A stretch of 64,000 nucleotides of DNA from NCBI GenBank assembly GCA_029432775.1, contig JAROAZ010000006.1, positions 1-64,000 on the forward strand, written 5' to 3'. Position numbers and translations under genes: made by a program. Under the pieces are notes generated by a model. It was not told the DNA's origin. It was given only the letters and a program-made list of their open reading frames with translations, and ran no database searches. Numbering within the stretch: the first letter of the stretch is position 1; every line of letters begins with the position of its first letter. The DNA comes from Pontiellaceae bacterium B12227. Lineage in GTDB: Bacteria; Verrucomicrobiota; Kiritimatiellia; Kiritimatiellales; Pontiellaceae. Positions 34,785 to 42,893 of the stretch are shown here, in pieces.

Positions 34785-34925
34785 AGTCCAACATCTTGAA
34801 GGTCTGAAAGTTCTGGCTACGGGGCGGACCCCTTACAGTTGCGCTACAGCACCGGAATTGCACCGGATTTCCATCAGATTCCTCAGAAGCAATGCAAGCT
34901 ACGGCCTCGGAGCCATGGAGTCAAA
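34785..34925 (-). promoter_or_regulatory. Cobalamin (adenosylcobalamin) riboswitch
   Basis: Minus strand contains the conserved blocks GGTGCAATTCCGGTGCTGT, AGCGCAACTGTAA and GTAGCCAGAA, matching the B12 box and flanking stems of the cobalamin aptamer. The ends are approximate. Followed by a terminator at 34725-34752 and the receptor operon. Confidence 0.9.
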
Positions 34926-35026
34926 GATAATCGCCCCGCATTGCAAAGAAGTGGCGTCGACCAGCAAGATTGTCCTAGAAAGCCCATTTTGGCTCACTGA
35001 AAACAAGGATAAACCAGGGGTACAAG

Positions 35027-35602
35027 TCAGGCATTCAGCAGGCGACAGCCTGCCGTCTCAATATACGGAAGGCTCCGATGCTTATCCGGCCCCAGATTTT
35101 TAAACGCCGTCTGCAGCAGCATCAGCGGATCGCCGTGCGAAACCAGAATAATCGTCTGCCGCTCATACTGCTTTTCCAATGTCTGGATAACCGACCACAT
35201 ACGCTCCTGCACCGAACGCGAGCTCTCTGCGCCGTTATACTCCCGGTCCGGATCGAACATATCCGTTTTCCAGGCCTCGGAATAATTGGTATGCGACTTC
35301 CCGTCCCACTCCCCGAAGAAGCGCTCACGCAACCGCTCGTCCAGCACCACTTCAGCAGCACCCAGTTGCTCCCGGACAATCTCCGCCGTCTCGCGCGTCC
35401 GCCGGAAATCCGAAGAAAAAATCAACGCATCCGCACCAAAGCCTTTTGCGGAAGCCACGCTGGCCAACACCTGCTCCCGCCCCTCTTCCGTCAGCCCGTA
35501 CTCAATTGTTCCGATGGCCGGATTACTGATAATGATGCCTTCCACATTCGCGCGGCTCTGCCCATGACGAAAAGCAAAGTACTTGTTCTTAAGTGGTTTC
35601 AT
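35027..35602 (-). CDS. Histidine phosphatase family protein
   Basis: 191 residues. N-terminal FRHGQSRAN with the phospho-acceptor His of the RHG motif, FSSDFRRTRET and the second catalytic His in LVSHGDP. The substrate is open: CobC-type alpha-ribazole phosphatase is possible near a B12 operon, but the gene precedes the riboswitch and is not controlled by it. Confidence 0.85.
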   Translation of the reverse strand: MKPLKNKYFAFRHGQSRANVEGIIISNPAIGTIEYGLTEEGREQVLASVASAKGFGADALIFSSDFRRTRETAEIVREQLGAAEVVLDERLRERFFGEWDGKSHTNYSEAWKTDMFDPDREYNGAESSRSVQERMWSVIQTLEKQYERQTIILVSHGDPLMLLQTAFKNLGPDKHRSLPYIETAGCRLLNA

Positions 35603-35653
35603 AAAATGGGGTCTCGGGCAGAACGATTCGCAACCGTTCAGTCTCTGGAAAAA

Positions 35654-35730
<77 letters not shown>

Positions 35731-35752
35731 GTTTTGAAGGGTCGGCAATATA

Positions 35753-35767
35753 TTCCAAGCTTTGGAA
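35753..35767. repeat. TTCCARNNNYTGGAA palindrome upstream of tRNA-Arg
   Basis: TTCCAAGCTTTGGAA, intergenic, 23 bp upstream of the tRNA 5' end on the minus strand. Exact match. Confidence 0.9.
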
Positions 35768-35804
35768 AAAGGGCAAGTGGAATCAGCGATTTGTCGTCCG
35801 GTAA

Positions 35805-36875
35805 TCATTCCGCCGGGGGCGGCGGATTGAAGACCACCCGAAAACCGGTGTGGCTGAGGCTGGTATCGGGACTGGTTTTCATACGGGCGGAGGGGCGGTA
35901 GCCGGAGCAGTAGGCATCGTTACAGAGGAAGGAGCCTCCGCGGGTCACTTTTTTCGGCATATGGGGCTCGGCGGGATCGTAGCTGCTGAGCGGGCCCTGC
36001 GGGTTTTCAGCAATGCCTTTTCGCGCGGCCATGCGGTAGGCATCGATATGGTACCAGTCGGCCGTCCACTCCCAGACGTTACCGGCCATATCGTACAGAC
36101 CGTAATCATTGGGCGCAAAGGCCAGAACCGGCGATGTTCCGTAGTAGCCGTCTTTTTTATAATTCCGGTTCGGAAAAGTTCCCTCCCAGATATTGATCTT
36201 CGGCGTTCCTTTTTCGACGGGTTCATCGCCCCACACATTCAACCGCTGCTCATGGCCGCCACGGGCCGCATATTCCCACTGCGCTTCGGTGGGCAGACTC
36301 ATCTTTTTCCACCGGGCGTAGGCCTCGGCATCATACCAGGAAACATGGATGACCGGATGGTCCATCATGTTATCAATGGTCGACCCCGGTCCTTTCGGCT
36401 GTTTCCAGTTGGCTCCGGCCTTCCATTGCCACCAAACCAACGGGTTGTTCAGATCGACGGGATAGCCGGGCGGGGTGAATACCATCGAGGCGGCAACAAG
36501 CGCAGATTCCGGCGGCGGTGGCGTGCCGGGCGGCATCCCCCTCATCACCTCTTCCAGAACCGGCTTTTTCTCGGCGGTGGTCACATAGCCGGTGGCCTCC
36601 ACAAACTCTTTGAACTCGGCGTTCGTTACCGGCGTGCGTTTAATCCAGTAGCCGTCGAGCTTAACCTGATGCAGCGGCAGTTCATCGCCCCGGCCGAACT
36701 CGCCATCCCATCCCATGGTGAATTGCCCGCCGGGAATCCAGACCATGCCTTCCGGTGCCGAAACCCTGGACATACCAAAGCGCGACGGGAGGTTTCCACA
36801 ACAGCTCAGGTTGGCCTCCTGAGCTGCTGCAACAAATGATACCGCCACTGCCAGTCCTGCTAAAATCTGTTTCAT
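35805..36875 (-). CDS. Formylglycine-generating enzyme (sulfatase-modifying factor)
   Basis: 356 residues with a signal peptide. FGE-sulfatase domain: VWIPGGQFTMG, HPVIHVSWYDAEAYARW, LPTEAQWEYAARGG, NVWEWTADWY. The catalytic cysteine pair is in GGSFLCNDAYCSGYRP, the same C-x4-C spacing as human FGE. It would oxidise the sulfatase active-site Cys to formylglycine. The clear substrate is the S1 sulfatase at 45271. The signal peptide suggests action outside the cytoplasm. Confidence 0.92.
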   Translation of the reverse strand: MKQILAGLAVAVSFVAAAQEANLSCCGNLPSRFGMSRVSAPEGMVWIPGGQFTMGWDGEFGRGDELPLHQVKLDGYWIKRTPVTNAEFKEFVEATGYVTTAEKKPVLEEVMRGMPPGTPPPPESALVAASMVFTPPGYPVDLNNPLVWWQWKAGANWKQPKGPGSTIDNMMDHPVIHVSWYDAEAYARWKKMSLPTEAQWEYAARGGHEQRLNVWGDEPVEKGTPKINIWEGTFPNRNYKKDGYYGTSPVLAFAPNDYGLYDMAGNVWEWTADWYHIDAYRMAARKGIAENPQGPLSSYDPAEPHMPKKVTRGGSFLCNDAYCSGYRPSARMKTSPDTSLSHTGFRVVFNPPPPAE

Positions 36876-36948
36876 AAAAGCCTCAATAATAGAACGAATT
36901 CAAATTCATTATTGAGACAGCGTATCAACAACTTCGTTCAACCGGCAC

Positions 36949-36978
36949 AAAAAAAGCCGCCCCGATCAAGGAGCAGCT
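36949..36978 (-). terminator. Rho-independent terminator after the ferredoxin gene
   Basis: Minus strand: AGCTGCTCC (36978-36970), loop TTGATC, GGGGCGGCT with G-T pairs, then T7. Confidence 0.7.
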
Positions 36979-36990
36979 TGCTCAACAAAC

Positions 36991-37005
36991 TTCCAAAGGC
37001 TGGAA
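36991..37005. repeat. TTCCARNNNYTGGAA palindrome between ferredoxin stop and terminator
   Basis: TTCCAAAGGCTGGAA lies 1 bp beyond the ferredoxin stop (37009-37007, minus strand) and before the terminator at 36978. Exact match. Confidence 0.9.
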
Positions 37006-37006
37006 A

Positions 37007-37189
37007 CTAGTCGTGGGAAATGGCGTCAACCGGGCAGCCGGCTTCCGCTTCCAGCGCGGTTGCTTCCAGATCGCCGGACACATCGTCGACTTTCACAGAG
37101 GAATGATCATCCACTTCAAAAACTTCGGGGCAGGTTTCTTCGCATGCGCCGCATGCAATGCAGGTATCGGCATCAACTTTGAATTTCAT
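37007..37189 (-). CDS. Monocluster 4Fe-4S ferredoxin
   Basis: 60 residues from the ATG at 37189 (AGGAAAATACC upstream). Cluster ligands are in CIACGACEETCP and the later GCPVDAI, as in single-cluster [4Fe-4S] ferredoxins of Thermotoga type. Small electron carrier; partners are not in the window. Confidence 0.9.
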   Translation of the reverse strand: MKFKVDADTCIACGACEETCPEVFEVDDHSSVKVDDVSGDLEATALEAEAGCPVDAISHD

Positions 37190-37282
37190 GGTATTTTCCT
37201 GGTTAGGGTTAAATTGAGCCAGAACCTTAGCTGAATCTGCCGCCCGGTCAAAAACTCTTAACTCCAAATTTCATGTTTAGAT

Positions 37283-38278
37283 TTAATTCGTTTTCCCGCG
37301 CACATGATAGCGCAGCATGGGCCGGATCCACGGCCAGAGCCGGCCGGCGGGATCGGATTCCAGTTGAAGCTGGATGGCTTCCGGCAGCTCGGGGAAGAAA
37401 TCGAGCCCGGTCATTGTTTCAATCCGGTCCACACTCACGAGGCGTTTTCGAATCCGTGTATAGGGCGGGCAGTCGCTCTCGATCAGAAAAGCCAGCACCC
37501 GAAGTTCCCCGTCTTTTTCGTCGGCAACGATCTTGTAGTAGTGCGACGGAATCGGCACCCCGGAATCGAGCTTTTCGACCGGATCTTCAAATACGGGGCC
37601 GGTGATGACCCAGACTTCGGAAAAATAGAGGCCATACCGTTTGGCCACGAGCATTTCGAGATCTTTCCACATGCCGCGGTTGATCGAGGGGGTTTGCGGA
37701 ATGACATTGGTCATTTTAAATGTTTCGCGCTGGGCTTCCGCACCGTAGCGGGTGGCGATGGCATAGTTCGGAGCCATGTGCCCCCGGTCATACCCCGAAT
37801 TGGTATAGTCACCATGCCGGACCTCGGCCTTCGTTCGGGAATCGACCTTAAACCCGGAGGGCCGTTTTCCCGATTCCAGCCGGGGCACATCGAACACACG
37901 ATAGCTGACCCACAGCGGATTCTTTTTCGATTCGCTGTAGCCCACCACATAGCCCCGGTTATCCAGCTGTTTGGCCCGGCCGATCAGCTTGAAGCCTTCC
38001 TGCTGCGGAAAACCGCCATAGACCCAGTCGCCCCGCGCCGCGCCATCGACCTCCGCCTTGGCATCCTTCCCGAACAGGGCGAGCTGGTCCCACCCTTTCA
38101 TCACCGCAAAGCCGCTCTTTGAAAGCGCGCGGTTCAGCTGCGGCGCTTTCCGGTGCACCGGAAAACGAACCTTCCAGGGAAGATGATAGTAGACGACGGA
38201 CACCAGCAGATAGAGCACCGTCAATGTCAGCACGGTCCTTGAGCGCCGGGAATTTAGAAACAGGTGTCGCCAGATCAT
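37283..38278 (-). CDS. DNA/RNA non-specific endonuclease, membrane-anchored
   Basis: 331 residues. N-terminal membrane helix (about 14-34), then the NUC1/Serratia nuclease domain with the catalytic motif YDRGHMAPN (His general base), followed by the metal-binding NVIPQTPSINRGMWKDLE segment. Expected to cleave nucleic acids outside the cytoplasm. A role in nutrient scavenging is likely. Confidence 0.9.
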   Translation of the reverse strand: MIWRHLFLNSRRSRTVLTLTVLYLLVSVVYYHLPWKVRFPVHRKAPQLNRALSKSGFAVMKGWDQLALFGKDAKAEVDGAARGDWVYGGFPQQEGFKLIGRAKQLDNRGYVVGYSESKKNPLWVSYRVFDVPRLESGKRPSGFKVDSRTKAEVRHGDYTNSGYDRGHMAPNYAIATRYGAEAQRETFKMTNVIPQTPSINRGMWKDLEMLVAKRYGLYFSEVWVITGPVFEDPVEKLDSGVPIPSHYYKIVADEKDGELRVLAFLIESDCPPYTRIRKRLVSVDRIETMTGLDFFPELPEAIQLQLESDPAGRLWPWIRPMLRYHVRGKTN

Positions 38279-38365
38279 GAAACCGTTTTACACAACGAAC
38301 CTGCCGTTTACGATTTCTTTTCTTTGCCTAGGTGGTGGGGGCTGCGTTTCGTTGCGGTGCTGATT

Positions 38366-41300
38366 CTATTCCCCCTTCCTATCTCTTCGCCTGAGGCCGA
38401 AGTGATTCGAGGAGCCGTGTTGGGCAAGGATGGTTATCACCGTTTGTCCGTCGCGATGATGGGCCGTAACGTTTTGGTCTGCCGTCTTCAGATTCCACTC
38501 GCCTCCAAAAACGATCTCCAGGGCTTGAGGCTGGCTGGAGCGGCGTTTGTGGAGCTGCTCGCGCGAAAAGGCGGGAACGTGCAGGTCCGGGAGCGCGGCG
38601 CTGATGGCATAGCCGTCAGTGGCATCCTTAAGGATGAGCAGGCTTGGCTCGGAGACCGAATGGAGACTTGCATGCGGAATCATGTCCTGCGCTTCGTAGC
38701 AAACATACGTATCGGTTGCGTTGCGCACATCACGAACGGCATGTAGCGCATTTTTACTGGAGATCACGTTGTAGAACAATTCCGGCTGCGCCTCGACGCG
38801 CTCCGCCTTTGCAGGGAACGTGTCCTGGTTTACCGATGGGAACACCAGATAGAGATACCGGTCATCATCGGGCATTACGCCATGGTCGATATAGGCGGAA
38901 AGAAAATTACCACGGGTCTCAAGCAGGCGGCGGCGATTTACCTTTCCCTCAGTCGGGCTGGCTTCGGGCTGTCGTTCTTTATGGAAGGTCATTTCGTCGC
39001 CGCGGCTGTGTTGCTCTTTTTTGCTGACCACGACGTCCAGTGCACCACCCGGCACAAGATAACCCGTTTTGCGGCCATCGAATAACGCGACGGATCCCGT
39101 CTGCCGCACCTCAAAGGGGAAGTCGGTTGCCGAACCGTTCAATCGCACAGCATCTTCGCCGAGGGTGATGCCCCGTTGCGTCAGCACCGTGTAAACCGGA
39201 GCGGACGGATGCTTCCCGGAGATGCCTGTACCGAGGCAGAGGATCATGTCGTCCATGAAGAAGGTGGACTTGCGGGCGGTCAGCTTTTCCCGGGTGAAGA
39301 TTTCGCCGTAGCCCGGATCAATATTCATCAGCATGGTATCGTCTAGATCAAACCCGTGGGCGCCGTTCCGGCCATCGGCATCATGCACGCCGTTGGCAAA
39401 ACGCGAGGTACCGACGACCATCCAGATGGGGATCGGCGATTCGAGTTCTTCGAGCGGCAGATAGGTGATGGTGGTTCCGGGATTGAGGTTCCAGTCGTAA
39501 CCCTCGTAGTCGAGCGCCTGATCATCTCGGTAGAGAATGTCCAGCGTACCGTAGGATTGGTAGCGCCCGAAGCGGTTGAAATTATAGACCTCGCTCCCCC
39601 AGGAATAGATGCCGAACCCGCGCACGGCGGCCAGATAATCGACGCGCCGATGCAGGCTGAGGGCGGAATAGGGAAGCGTCCAGTTGCCCGCAACCACACC
39701 GTCTGCGGTGTGGTATGCATGCAGTTGCTTCAGCCCGGCATCCAGCGGCGGCAGACTGACAAAGGTTCGGGTGTAGTCCGCCTCGATAAAGCCTCGGTGA
39801 CTGCCCTTCAAAGGATGCCGACCGCAGAGGCTGCGTGGATAGCGGTCGCCCTGCTGGTAGAGCATGATGGTCTTCACGGCTTGCTGGAGCGCCGCATGGC
39901 CTTGCGGTTCGAGCGGGAAGCCGGCCTGCGTCAGCTTATTGGCCACCTTCACGGCATTATCAATGGCTCCGCCGGTATACGCCGGATAGTGCCCCCAATG
40001 GTGCCAGGCGGTGCCGTCCGGCCGGAATCCGCCATGCTTACTTCCGTCTGCATAAGTGCGCGAAAGCCATTGGGCCAGGAGCCTGGCATGCCGCGCGCTG
40101 TCGCGATCGTCCGGATGCATCATCGTTGCCAGATAGTGCGAATAGAGAACGGTGTTGAAATAATCCAGATCGGGATCGGTGTGCGTTTCGTCGTTCACAA
40201 CGTGGGCGGCTGTGAACCAGTTTAAACTGTCGGACACCTCCTGCAAAAGCCCGGCTTCCCCCAGCTCCTCTTTCATCATAAAAAAAGCAGGGGCAATCTG
40301 CCGGTTGCTATATCCCAGATGATGCAGGGCTCCCATGTTGCTGCCCGAAGCCCAGCCGGACTGGAGGTAGGCGCGCGTACTAAGCAGAAACCTTTCCTTG
40401 AGTGCCGCCTGCTGCTTGGCATCGGTGCTCGTTCGATATGCCACCGCCAGGGCATGCAGCATCTTCTGAAACGGCTTAAGCTGAAGCATACGTCCCTGCG
40501 CGACGCCCTCTTCAATCAGGTTGTTCGGCAACCCCTGCCCCGCCATAAATATATAGGGGCTTTGTAAATAGGATTGCCCATCGAACCGGACTTCCCGGAT
40601 CCCTGTTTTATCAAAGGCATCTAGCGCTGACCGATATCGTTTTTTACTGAGCCCTTTGCCCTGAAAGGAGCCGGTCATTGCTGCAAGCTCGGTTTCATAT
40701 AGCGATCCGTAAACTGCCAGATCTTCCCGGGAGACCGGTATCTGCTTCATGATCAGGTCGGTGCGTTCAGGCAGCGTTTTCTGATCGAGCCACTGAGTCA
40801 CGTGCGCCTCCCCATTGAAAAAACAACGGACATAAGGCGCCTGATAGTCGGCCGAAGGATGGCGCGCATCGATCATGGAGGTGTATACATCATCGATGAA
40901 GAAGCGTCCGGATTTTTCAGGATGGGTTGGCGGAATCGAAATCCGGAGCTGTTCGAATTCAACATAATCCCCCTGCTGCGGGGCGTCGCCTTCCATTTGG
41001 GAAAGCGGGATATGAGCGGTTCGCCAGCCGGAGTAGTTGAGGTAGTATATGCAGGAAAGGTTTCCGAGCGAAAAGTCCAGGTGCCCGGCGCTCGGTTTTT
41101 CATTGTAGATCCAGATTACGAGGCACTGGGTCTTTGCGAAGGGGGAAAGTTTCACTTTCTGCGAATAATAATTGTGCAAGGGCAGGTCGAGGTTTGCACC
41201 GGCCTGCCAATCCCACTGGAGGCTTTTGACACCCAGCATCGAAATCGTGTCACTTTGCCGGAACGTTGAATGCATGGCCCGGACAGCCTCCACTTCATCC

Positions 41301-41449
41301 CGCGTCTCGAAGCCGAGAATGTTACCGGCGGCTTCCTCAACAACGCCCTGCGCACCACCTGCGCCATGAGACTGCAATACGGATACGGCCACAATTGCCA
41401 GCGATACAATCCATCCGAACTCTCTCATGCCACGCTCCTTGGTCTTCAT
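38366..41449 (-). CDS. Chondroitinase ABC-like polysaccharide lyase family 8
   Basis: 1027 residues, close to the 1021 of chondroitinase ABC I. An N-terminal lyase domain (about 30-210) has GFETRDEVEAVRAMHSTFRQ, SLQWDWQAGA and FIDDVYTSM. The central alpha/alpha toroid carries catalytic-type residues in AWHHWGHYPAYTGGAIDNA (His and Tyr) and CGRHPLKGSHRG (Arg). Beta-sheet domains fill the C-terminus. It would cleave chondroitin or dermatan sulfate or similar uronic-acid polymers by beta-elimination. Two starts, each with a ribosome-binding site, are possible (41449 and 41428). It is divergent from the XylR regulator at 41632. Confidence 0.9.
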   Translation of the reverse strand: MKTKERGMREFGWIVSLAIVAVSVLQSHGAGGAQGVVEEAAGNILGFETRDEVEAVRAMHSTFRQSDTISMLGVKSLQWDWQAGANLDLPLHNYYSQKVKLSPFAKTQCLVIWIYNEKPSAGHLDFSLGNLSCIYYLNYSGWRTAHIPLSQMEGDAPQQGDYVEFEQLRISIPPTHPEKSGRFFIDDVYTSMIDARHPSADYQAPYVRCFFNGEAHVTQWLDQKTLPERTDLIMKQIPVSREDLAVYGSLYETELAAMTGSFQGKGLSKKRYRSALDAFDKTGIREVRFDGQSYLQSPYIFMAGQGLPNNLIEEGVAQGRMLQLKPFQKMLHALAVAYRTSTDAKQQAALKERFLLSTRAYLQSGWASGSNMGALHHLGYSNRQIAPAFFMMKEELGEAGLLQEVSDSLNWFTAAHVVNDETHTDPDLDYFNTVLYSHYLATMMHPDDRDSARHARLLAQWLSRTYADGSKHGGFRPDGTAWHHWGHYPAYTGGAIDNAVKVANKLTQAGFPLEPQGHAALQQAVKTIMLYQQGDRYPRSLCGRHPLKGSHRGFIEADYTRTFVSLPPLDAGLKQLHAYHTADGVVAGNWTLPYSALSLHRRVDYLAAVRGFGIYSWGSEVYNFNRFGRYQSYGTLDILYRDDQALDYEGYDWNLNPGTTITYLPLEELESPIPIWMVVGTSRFANGVHDADGRNGAHGFDLDDTMLMNIDPGYGEIFTREKLTARKSTFFMDDMILCLGTGISGKHPSAPVYTVLTQRGITLGEDAVRLNGSATDFPFEVRQTGSVALFDGRKTGYLVPGGALDVVVSKKEQHSRGDEMTFHKERQPEASPTEGKVNRRRLLETRGNFLSAYIDHGVMPDDDRYLYLVFPSVNQDTFPAKAERVEAQPELFYNVISSKNALHAVRDVRNATDTYVCYEAQDMIPHASLHSVSEPSLLILKDATDGYAISAALPDLHVPAFSREQLHKRRSSQPQALEIVFGGEWNLKTADQNVTAHHRDGQTVITILAQHGSSNHFGLRRRDRKGE

Positions 41450-41496
41450 CTATTTGCCTCCCAGTGTTGCTGATCGGCCGTACCGGAACAACCTAA

Positions 41497-41563
41497 GAAT
41501 TGCGCAATACATGAAGGTTATTTACGCCACATCATGACGCATATAGAGACCTCTAATTGCGTA
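41497..41563. promoter_or_regulatory. Candidate XylR operator with two AATTGCG sites
   Basis: GAATTGCGCA (41497-41506) and TAATTGCGTA (41554-41563) lie in the divergent intergenic region between the PL8 gene and xylR. Similar AATTGCGC or TTTGCGC elements occur at 53050, 53098-53123, 55063 and 58195. Their binding protein is inferred. Confidence 0.45.
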
Positions 41564-41631
41564 TTTTTCACTTCTATTCGGCTCGCAGGTGGGGTTAACC
41601 TGATCTCCGTTGATCAAAAAAGGGATTCGCT

Positions 41632-42801
41632 ATGCAGGAAGTTAAAAAAGTGGCTCTACGGTTTTCACTCACATCGGGATTTTCACGCGACATGGTGCAC
41701 GGCATTATTGCCTATATGCGCAAGCATGGTCCGTGGCAGATCGATATGCGCAGCGAGGAACCGATTTCCCTCACCACATGGGCTGAGCTCAAACACTGGG
41801 AAGGCGATGGCATCATCGCGCCGGTTTACCGTAAGGATCATGTGGCCATGCTGAAGGCCAAGGGGGTTGCTGTGGTCAATACTTCAGCGGCGCTCGAAGA
41901 CATGCCCTTCCCCACCATCGCTTTCGATAACGAAGCCATCGGCATCATGGCGGCCGAACATCTGCTCGAACATGAATTGGATCGATTTGCTTTCATCGGC
42001 CCCAAGGAATGGGACTACAGCGTTATGCGATGCAACAGCTATGCAAAGGCACTCAGAAAACAGAAAGCACCCTGCACCAAATGCTGGATCCGCCCGGCAT
42101 CCGCTTCCAAACAACTCGATGAATCCTGGGTTGAATCCAACCATTATCTGGAAGCCATCAAACAGTTGCAGCCGCCCGTCGGGGTTTTTGCATCGAACGA
42201 CCGGGTTGGCTACGGCATCCTGCGGGCCTGCCAGCAGCTCGGCCTGCGGGTCCCGGAAGACATCTGCCTCATCAGCGTGGATAACGATGAAATTCTCTGC
42301 AATCTGGCCAACCCCAACCTTTCCAGTATTTCCCTGTCCGGCGAAGAGTTCGGCTACCAGGCCGCCGCCATGCTGGATGCCCAGATGAAAGGGCTGCCGC
42401 TGGAACGCGATAACGTCATGATTCCTCCGGAACGCGTTGTCCTGCGCAACTCCTCCGATTTTCTTACGGTTGAAGACCGATACGTTGCCGATGCCCTGCG
42501 CTATATTCGCAACCACGCATCGCGCTTCATCGATGTTTCCGATGTCATGAGCGTGCTGCCCATTTCCCGCCGCTCGCTCGAGCGCCGCTTCCAGGATGTG
42601 GTCGGGCACGGCGTCTATAAAGAGATCAGTCGCTGCCATGTTGAACGGGCCAAAGAACTGCTCGAACAAACCGACTGGCCGGTCTCGCGCATTGCACGGG
42701 AATCGGGTTTCAACAGCACCAACCGCTTTGAGGATACCTTCCGCAAAGAAACCGATCTGTCCGCCACCGCCTACCGCGCAAAGCTGCCCGCAAAGTCCTG
42801 A
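41632..42801 (+). CDS. XylR-type regulator: periplasmic-binding-like plus AraC DNA-binding domains
   Basis: 389 residues. An N-terminal LacI/PBP1-like ligand-binding domain (IAFDNEAIGIMAAEHLLEH, GVFASNDRVGYGIL, ISVDNDEILCNLANPNLSSI) is joined to a C-terminal AraC domain with two helix-turn-helix motifs (ISRRSLERRFQDVVGHGVYK and ARESGFNSTNRFEDTFRKET). In E. coli XylR this layout senses xylose. Here a PL8- or uronic-acid-derived sugar is plausible. It is divergent from the PL8 gene and likely controls the whole 38-58 kb region. Confidence 0.88.
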   Translation: MQEVKKVALRFSLTSGFSRDMVHGIIAYMRKHGPWQIDMRSEEPISLTTWAELKHWEGDGIIAPVYRKDHVAMLKAKGVAVVNTSAALEDMPFPTIAFDNEAIGIMAAEHLLEHELDRFAFIGPKEWDYSVMRCNSYAKALRKQKAPCTKCWIRPASASKQLDESWVESNHYLEAIKQLQPPVGVFASNDRVGYGILRACQQLGLRVPEDICLISVDNDEILCNLANPNLSSISLSGEEFGYQAAAMLDAQMKGLPLERDNVMIPPERVVLRNSSDFLTVEDRYVADALRYIRNHASRFIDVSDVMSVLPISRRSLERRFQDVVGHGVYKEISRCHVERAKELLEQTDWPVSRIARESGFNSTNRFEDTFRKETDLSATAYRAKLPAKS

Positions 42802-42893
42802 CGCAAATCACGGCTCTACATTGCGGAAATCGACGATTGTCTCTGAAACGGCCCCGCCTGTAATCTTTCGGTATGTTAACCAAAGGAAACAGC

